NCBI RefSeq assembly: GCF_902635505.1
Contig: NC_045427.1
Coordinates: 130,082,960 to 130,146,959 of the forward strand
Length of the DNA stretch: 64,000 bases
Reading direction: 5' to 3'
Source of the DNA: Sarcophilus harrisii
Lineage: Eukaryota; Chordata; Mammalia; Dasyuromorphia; Dasyuridae
Positions 59,801-64,000 of this stretch are shown piece after piece. Below the pieces are notes generated by a model that was not told where the DNA came from, did no database searches, and worked only from the letters and a program-made list of their open reading frames with translations. Numbering within the stretch: position 1 is the stretch's first letter; the number at the start of each line of letters is the position of its first letter. The translations under genes and the position numbers were made by a program.

Positions 59801-62172
59801 ATTGAGAGTTCTGTATCAATGGACCATACTTATGAAGACTACAAATGAGCAAAGTTTAAAAGATACATGTAGACTATTTGATAGAATAAAAGCAAAATCC
59901 TGCACACCATTAAAATGGAAGCAAGATCTTTTCTAAATGGAATTTAGTATGTTTCATTTTACCTGATAAATAATCATGTCAGTGAGAAAGATTCGTAGCC
60001 AAAGCCAGGTGTCTGTTTTCCATGCTAAACATATTCTTGTAAATTCTGTATGAAACAAAAAAGGCAAATTTACTGAAAAGATTTATTGTACAGGAAGGTT
60101 ACATATAGGCGAGTTTTTTGTAAATCAGGATGCTCAGAATCAATAAGATAAATTATGGTTGGCATCTTACAAAAGCCTATTTTTTTCTATATTCTATATT
60201 GTACACTACGTAAAAAACCCCACCATATGCAATAGTATAAGATATATACTTGTATATGCAAATATACAATAAATGAGTAACTTCAAGAAGGACAAAATAT
60301 ATATTCATCCTGATAGGATAATCTGCCATTCTGTGTGCCTTTGGAGTTGTCCTTTGAAGTTGTTTTCATGGAGCCTATAAAAGATGAGTTTACCTTCTTG
60401 CTACATTTTGAATGCTATTCAGCTACCAAAAAGCAACCTTTTTAGTCACTTGTGCAACATTTCACCGAAATTAAAAATAAAAAAATGATAGCAGGAGTGA
60501 CCCTGTTCCTGAATTATTTGCATCAATCCCATCGAACAAGATGATGACAATAGTAACATATATTAATGATAGTTGGCATTTACACAGCACTCGAAAATCT
60601 GGAAAATATCTACATTATCTCATTTGCTTAATCCTTAAATAATCTTGTGGGGTGTTACCCCCACTTTAAATGTGAAGAAGCTGAAACTCAAAGTGATTAG
60701 AGGCCTCGCTCATGATCACACACTGATAAAAGTAACAGAGGCATGATCCTAAACCAGATTTTCAGAGCTCCACATCCAGCACTTTATTCACTACATCATA
60801 CTCTTATTGAAACATGTCCCACAGTTCTAATATTCCAGAACTCCATCCCTCTTTCTCCTAGCAATGGGGATGGTGACAAAAAATATGGAGAACAACCAAG
60901 GTGAATTAGAGATTCTAACTCAATGAAGTAAATTTCACCTCATAAGTACCAACTGATAGTTGGTATAGTAAAATGCAAAACTCAATATGGCTCTAGAACA
61001 TACCTTATTGGAAAGAAGCTACACTTAACATTAAAAGAAGAAAGTAAATGATCAAAGAATAACACGGAAAAAGAATTTTCTACTTTTAATAGTAAACAAG
61101 AAACAAGAAAAAACATGTTAAGGGAAAAAATGATTGGAAAGAGATGGTAGAGGGGAGAAGACAATTATAAGCAACAACTTTTATTTTGTATTTATCTTCT
61201 TTGCCAAGGACCTTTGGAATAGAATAGAACAAACATGGATAATAATAATAAGAAACCTAAGAGAAGTGATAAGAGCACCTAACAGTCCTCAGAGAGATCA
61301 AGTGACCAGGTCCCAAGATATAGAAAGAATCTGAGGACATGCTTTCTGAGATACTACTAGCAGTGCCTGAAATGGGAAAGATACCATAGGCCTGAAATAG
61401 GTAAAATGTCCTAATTTTCAGAAATATGGGAAAAGGCAAAGTCTTCAAATTCTAAACTTGTGACCATTCTTGGCAAAATTCTAGAACATAATATTAATAA
61501 AGAGACAGTAAATATCTACAAAAGAAAGCAGAGATTACTAAGAAACAACAAAGTAAATCATGCCAGATTTACTTCATTTCCCTTTGAAAAACGTCAGGGA
61601 ATTTTTGTCAGGAAAATTCTATAATATGGAAATTTAGTTTACCTAGATTTCAGTAAATCACTGAACAAAAATTTCTTATACTAGTCTCGTGGACAAGATG
61701 GAAAGATGGAGGCTAGACAATGGGAAAGTAAGTGGGAATCTATAATTGCTAAAATACCTATACCACAGAATAAATCTAAATGAAATTATCAGTGATCTTG
61801 TAATAGTTAACATTTTTAATAGTTTGAATTAGGGCAAATCAAATTTATAAGAGCTAAATATTGGAAAGGAAAACTAAAGTTTTTGATGACAAGTTCCATA
61901 AAAATGTCAATAAGCTAGAATTCTGGGCTGAATATAATAAGATGAAATTTAAGAAGAATAAATGTTACAGTCCTATACTTTGGTTTCAAAAAGTAACTTC
62001 TTAAAGTCTAAGATGGGGGAAACATGGCTAGATAGCATTTGATCTGAAAAAGATATGGGGATTTTGGTGAACTTTAAATTCCATTAAGTTCCATTAAGAG
62101 TCAAACATGATAGAGCAAAACAAACAAACAAATCAGTGAAGTTCTGGGTTGAATTGAGAAAAGAATGGAATA

Positions 62173-62219
<47 letters not shown>

Positions 62220-63187
62220 GATAATCCCACATTCTCTGCTAAGGCTAAACCTGCAGTACTATGTCGATTCTAGGGACAATATTTTAAGAAATTCTTTGGT
62301 TAACTGGTAACAACCAGAGCAGGGTGGCTAGGACAATGGGGAATGCTGGTTGGAGAGTTTTAGAATGTTCCATTCAGAATTAGTAAGGATACCAAGTAAG
62401 AGTTGTGTGAGGGTGACCAGTAAGTGAATAATACAATTGGTTATACTGTGATGTAAAAAAACAAAACTTTTCTCCTTCCAAAAAAGTTTAGTAAAAATGA
62501 TCATGGTCAGGAAATCCATGGTAAAGGAATCTGTAAACAATGTTTAACTATTCTTCTTTTCATCACAATATAAACCCTTTTCCCTCTGTTGTATTTTCAT
62601 AAGCTGTACTGTCCCTTCCCCTGCAACCTCTGCCCCAAATGCCAGGTTATAGTTTCAGATATATTTATTTTTAGGAAAAAGTGTGGGCAAAGGGGAATGA
62701 AGCTAAATGCTTATTCTATCGTATATTCACCCACATGTTTTGGAAGAGCCAACAGAGAATAAGAAAGAACAAAAGACCATAGCAAAGAGGGAAAAGAATT
62801 GGAGGGGAAAGGCCAAAAATATGAAAAGTGTTTATAAAACATTCTTGAAAATCATCAGGTGCAGCCAAGAATTAGCATTTTAAAACCACAAAGCAACATT
62901 AGCAATGGATGATTTCTGTTCAAAAGTTTAAAAAGGCTTAAAATGATGTACTATTTCCAATCATTTGTACAGTCCAACTAGGCACTACTGAAATAACACA
63001 AACAAGTCAGTTTGATGTGAGAACATTCCTTACCCTTGTCAAGGAAATCTAGAGAATAGAGCAGTTCCCAACTATCACGTGCCAATTTGAAGCTTTCTAG
63101 GACTTCAACTGAATTGACAAGTTCTGCTTTATTAACAACAATGTGTCGACTTCTTCCTTTTCCTGAACATTCTTCATCATCAGAACT
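38695..63187 (-). CDS. INTS10: INTS10, Integrator complex subunit 10 (last eight coding exons)
   Basis: INTS10 is a nuclear subunit of the Integrator complex, which binds RNA polymerase II and cleaves and attenuates nascent transcripts; it works with the INTS13-INTS14 module. Read on the minus strand the exons are 63187-63034, 60045-59963, 58860-58708, 57314-57206, 50126-50047, 48380-48218, 45161-45068 and 38851-38695. All have AG/GT borders and matching phases and join into 330 residues and a TAA stop, about the C-terminal half of the roughly 710-residue human protein. Human-like stretches include [76 protein letters not shown] and [20 protein letters not shown]. If the human 17-exon layout holds, these are exons 10-17. 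Upstream exons and the promoter lie beyond 64000. Confidence 0.96.
38960..40350. other. INTS10 last intron, no feature recognised
   Basis: Low-complexity A-rich start, then sequence I cannot assign. No exon, RNA gene or clear repeat. Confidence 0.4.
40365..40500 (+). mobile_element. MIR SINE fragment
   Basis: Carries agacaagtcttttaacctct, gaacctcagtttcatgatct and ctcttccagctctgtatcta in MIR order. Confidence 0.55.
41608..41834. mobile_element. Probable short non-autonomous DNA transposon
   Basis: About 227 bp with imperfect inverted ends: cacagactcttaacttgg on the left and, reversed, cagggattcttaatttgg on the right. Flanks ctttaagt and ttttaaga could be an 8-bp hAT-type duplication with two mismatches. 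No transposase. Confidence 0.5.
41840..42690. other. INTS10 intron, no feature recognised
   Basis: AT-rich intronic sequence. The 84-aa plus-strand open frame at 42404-42658 has no recognisable family. Confidence 0.4.
42700..42945 (+). mobile_element. MIR SINE
   Basis: Carries atttgaatcctacttctcta, gagtctcactttcccaatct and cttcaaaggctatgcaaata in MIR order. Confidence 0.65.
43150..43480 (+). mobile_element. L2 LINE 3' end
   Basis: Among the better preserved L2 copies here: ttcccagctcaaatcctgtt, ggaaacctttcctgatgatg, gaacagggattgtcctttgg, cacttagcacaatatctggc and gcttaataagtgcttgatga. Confidence 0.8.
44290..44395 (+). mobile_element. L2 3'-end relic
   Basis: Carries tagcacagtatctagcacgt and agtaggaatttaacaaattc. 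Confidence 0.55.
44515..44700 (+). mobile_element. MIR SINE
   Basis: Carries cagattcagtcccagcccat, ggccttgaacaagtcttttt and gaccctgctagctccaaagc in MIR order. Confidence 0.6.
45068..45161 (-). CDS. INTS10: INTS10 exon, [17 protein letters not shown]...
   Basis: The minus-strand acceptor is gcctacag and the donor is gtaagt. It encodes [20 protein letters not shown] then [10 protein letters not shown], matching human. It is 94 bases long, with two bases carried in and two carried out, and it has no long ORF of its own. Confidence 0.95.
45950..46940 (+). repeat. Ancient dispersed repeat interrupted by a shorter one
   Basis: Outer part (gggagacttgagaggcagag, agagacattgatagacttag, aaccaatgggaatggatgaa, gaggagacagtagccaggaa) resembles a widely dispersed old mammalian repeat I cannot name. 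At about 46115-46320 a second element (aaagagaaccacaacgtcag, gagccatctgggtccagtgg, tttttaagctaaggtcttta) interrupts it. Open frames on the minus strand are incidental. Confidence 0.5.
46980..47045 (+). mobile_element. L2 3'-end relic
   Basis: Carries cccaatgcctagtacacaga and cttagtaaatgtttgctgtt. Confidence 0.5.
47385..47700 (+). mobile_element. L2 LINE fragment
   Basis: Carries ccttcaaaacccagctcacc, tgctacctcttccacataat and agcttttcctgatgtccata. The 71-aa frame on it is incidental. Confidence 0.65.
48218..48380 (-). CDS. INTS10: INTS10 exon, [20 protein letters not shown]...
   Basis: The minus-strand acceptor is tcttacag and the donor is gtatcc, a non-consensus but valid GT. It encodes [40 protein letters not shown] and [14 protein letters not shown], essentially the human sequence. 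Confidence 0.96.
49110..49270 (-). mobile_element. MIR-type relic, inverted
   Basis: Carries gagctggaaggggcttaatg and agatgaggaaaatgtggtcc, then agtaaagtgattagctcaaa. Confidence 0.5.
49695..49800 (+). mobile_element. L1 3'-end scrap
   Basis: Carries ttttttggacatggccaatg, tgcaaatttgttttgcttta and catatttgtaacagggcttc, as in the old L1 lineage at 32.65-33.15 kb. Confidence 0.65.
50047..50126 (-). CDS. INTS10: INTS10 exon, [20 protein letters not shown]...
   Basis: The minus-strand acceptor is tttttaag and the donor is gtaagt. It encodes [20 protein letters not shown] and LMLACFK; human has one difference in this part (TSKA). It is 80 bases long. Confidence 0.95.
50840..51600 (-). mobile_element. 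Old L1, ORF2 C-terminal part
   Basis: Antisense to plus, sense with INTS10. Carries catttcttacaacaaagaaa, gctattccccaaatgatggg, attttgatttgcatttctct and tatcctttgatcatatatct. The minus-strand frame reads [16 protein letters not shown], recognisably the L1 [11 protein letters not shown] motif. Confidence 0.8.
52330..52830 (-). mobile_element. Old L1 3' end
   Basis: Carries gcatcagttcatgtaaatct, cttcccaggcctttctaaaa, agaacaataatactccatta and ttgatgggcatctactcatt. Confidence 0.75.
53010..53800 (-). mobile_element. Old L1 3' end
   Basis: Carries cttccctaagatggtaagca, ccatcagttctttttctgga, catttcttacagaaca-like text and ctggatcaaatgttatagtg. A minus frame reads [23 protein letters not shown] with one residue differences from the L1 ORF2 end; only part is open. 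Confidence 0.78.
54180..55900 (-). mobile_element. L1 5' UTR and ORF1 region, decayed
   Basis: Minus-strand translation gives a Ser/Gln-rich piece (55259-55038, ending [10 protein letters not shown]), a coiled-coil-like [12 protein letters not shown] and RLIVGLPEN, matching the start of the L1 ORF1 RNA-binding domain. Above 55.3 kb it is GC-richer, like an L1 5' UTR. Together with the pieces at 52.3-53.8 kb it may be one broken-up old L1. Confidence 0.55.
56040..56275 (+). mobile_element. MIR SINE
   Basis: Full MIR order: ggctaagtggcatggtagat, caaatctagcctcagatact, gtcacacaactactatttgg, cctcccagggttgttataag and aaagggctttgcaaacctat. Confidence 0.8.
56401..56606 (+). mobile_element. Very short young L1 3' end with target duplications
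   Basis: Only about 178 bp of the L1 3' UTR plus A tail (56415-56592): ggtcatcctgccatctaggg, gaggtgaaaaattggaacaa, tgtaaataaaaggctattaa. The perfect 14-bp duplication gagatacatacaca is at 56401-56414 and 56593-56606. Same subfamily as the 7.9-12.2 kb copies. Confidence 0.93.
57206..57314 (-). CDS. INTS10: INTS10 exon, [20 protein letters not shown]...
   Basis: The minus-strand acceptor is aatttag and the donor is gtaagt. It encodes [36 protein letters not shown]; human has [20 protein letters not shown] and [17 protein letters not shown] long intron of about 7 kb separates it from the next exon. Confidence 0.95.
57960..58290 (+). mobile_element. Old LINE relic, L2-like
   Basis: Carries aacctcctgtttatcattca, aagtcctttacatctggccc and acactggcctcttccttcct, a phrase order I associate with L2. 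Low certainty on family. Confidence 0.45.
58380..58570 (-). mobile_element. MIR SINE, inverted
   Basis: Carries ttatatagcacttactttgg, ccattttacagataggaaat and aatgacttgtctagggtcaa. Confidence 0.7.
58708..58860 (-). CDS. INTS10: INTS10 exon, [19 protein letters not shown]...
   Basis: The minus-strand acceptor is tttgaag and the donor is gtaagt. It holds 51 complete codons: [40 protein letters not shown] and [11 protein letters not shown]. The open frame runs on at both ends into intron sequence, which explains its extra residues. The repeat-like helix pairs fit the TPR-like helical fold reported for Integrator tail subunits. Confidence 0.96.
59963..60045 (-). CDS. INTS10: INTS10 exon, [19 protein letters not shown]...
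   Basis: The minus-strand acceptor is catacag and the donor is gtaaaa. It encodes [20 protein letters not shown] then LTDMIIYQ, identical to the human stretch. It is only 83 bases long. Confidence 0.96.
60560..60800 (-). mobile_element. MIR SINE, inverted
   Basis: Carries ggcatttacacagcactcga, atctcatttgcttaatcctt, gaagaagctgaaactcaaag and catgatcacacactgataaa. Confidence 0.7.
61170..62420 (+). mobile_element. L3/CR1-type LINE relic
   Basis: Decayed reverse transcriptase text: tagatttcagtaaatcactg (DFSKAFD in intact copies), gtggacaagatggaaagatg (VDKMERW), gggctgaatataataagatg (WAESNKMKF) and gaaaaagatatggggatttt (EKDLGVL). These are CR1/L3 RT motifs. Many frame breaks; a 43-A run interrupts it at 62174-62216. 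Confidence 0.75.
62174..62216. repeat. Uninterrupted run of 43 A
   Basis: Pure A tract inside the L3/CR1 relic on the plus strand, in an INTS10 intron. Confidence 0.98.
63034..63187 (-). CDS. INTS10: INTS10 exon, [20 protein letters not shown]...
   Basis: The minus-strand donor is gtaagg. The acceptor is either the CAG ending at 63188 or the AAG ending at 63191, a NAGNAG-type pair; I used the first because it fits the human sequence. It encodes [40 protein letters not shown] and [11 protein letters not shown]. An acidic Ser-Asp-Asp-Glu stretch opens it. It is the most upstream INTS10 exon I can see. Confidence 0.94.
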
Positions 63188-63194
63188 CTGCTTT

Positions 63195-64000
63195 AAAAAA
63201 AAAAAATGTGTTTAATTCAACTTTCTATAACTAACTTATCTATTCCACATCACATTTTAAATAAAAATATTTGTCTCATCTCAGGAGATTGTAAAGATAG
63301 CATATTATAGATTAGAAGCAGAGAAAGTGACATAATAAACTACCTTCAGTTCAACAAAGATTTAATAAGTTTCTCTTATATGATTTTATCATGTTTAACT
63401 CTGTGTCTCAATAACAAAAACATACTGGGGGAAGAGTGGATGGAGTAGAGATTTAGAGCTGTGTCCAAGTTCTTAAATGGTTTTCATGTGGAAAAAAATA
63501 TTTGAACTTGTTCTGCCTTGCTCCACAGGGCAAAATAAGAGAGGATCAATGTAAGGAAAAATTTCCCAACAGAGAACTATTCATAAGTTAAACAGATTGC
63601 CTTAGAAGGTAGTAAAATTCTCTCACTAAAGGTGATCAAGTAGAGGCCTTGTACAGAGTAGACTGATTTGAGGCTGACTTTTGGGAATAGTGTAGCAGTG
63701 ATTATTTAGATATGGAAAAAAAACAGGCTATTTGACATCCATATGACTCAAATATAATATGACAGTAAACAAAAAAAAAATTATAAAAATAAAATAAAAA
63801 AGTATAGGGAGTTCTCTACTTCCTGGAAATTAAGTTTTGAAAATTAAGCTTTTATAAGTGAAAGAGTTCAACATACATCTTTCAGATCAAATTTAATTCT
63901 TAAGATAAACAAGAGAGAAGTTAAGGAACTGAACAGAAATCTAGAAAAATTAACTATGCTAGATATGTGACAATTACTGAATGGGATAGATAGAAAGGAA
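63195..64000. other. INTS10 intron at the window edge, no feature recognised
   Basis: I looked on the minus strand for the preceding INTS10 exon (human text HKKRKLAEGREKTM) and did not find it. AT-rich intronic sequence with A-rich runs near 63770. Confidence 0.5.

Overview
The window is mammalian nuclear DNA, most likely from a marsupial. Two single-copy protein genes lie tail to tail in a dense background of interspersed repeats. The marsupial call rests on the repeats: L1 elements whose ORF2 C-termini and 3' UTRs look like marsupial L1, tRNA-derived SINEs with a head near GGGGCAGCTAGGTGG, and SINEs with a BovB/RTE-like 3' tail, alongside old MIR, L2 and L3/CR1 copies. I cannot name the species; this is an inference from remembered repeat families.

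Left part (1-28.7 kb, + strand): the last 13 coding exons of HGSNAT, the lysosomal heparan-alpha-glucosaminide N-acetyltransferase, from about 1320 to the stop at 27680. A 3' UTR of about 1 kb follows and carries a SINE. The reading frame is continuous across all 13 exons if one exon uses an acceptor at 17590 that lengthens it. The introns hold mainly antisense L1 fragments, including a tandemly duplicated L1-plus-flank block (7.88-10.76 kb) and a nested L1-in-L1 insertion (11.79-12.18 kb).

Middle (28.7-38.46 kb): intergenic space between the two convergent 3' ends. It is filled with L1 pieces in both orientations, L2 and MIR relics, and two stretches I could not assign (about 34.8-36.0 kb and 37.4-38.3 kb).

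Right part (38.46-64 kb, - strand): the last eight coding exons of INTS10 (Integrator complex subunit 10), from 63187 down to the stop at 38695, with a short 3' UTR and an AATAAA signal. They join into one open frame of 330 residues. The introns contain L1, L2, MIR, an L3/CR1 relic and one probable small DNA transposon.

The first exons and promoters of both genes lie outside the window. I saw no rRNA or tRNA gene, no CRISPR array and no recognisable endogenous retrovirus. The two genes act in different compartments (lysosomal membrane and nucleus), and I see no functional link beyond adjacency. Nothing here convinces me that a new biological system is present. The most unusual points are the L1 tandem duplication, the displaced HGSNAT splice acceptor next to a SINE insertion, and the HGSNAT-INTS10 linkage itself. 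Most repeat boundaries are estimates by eye.
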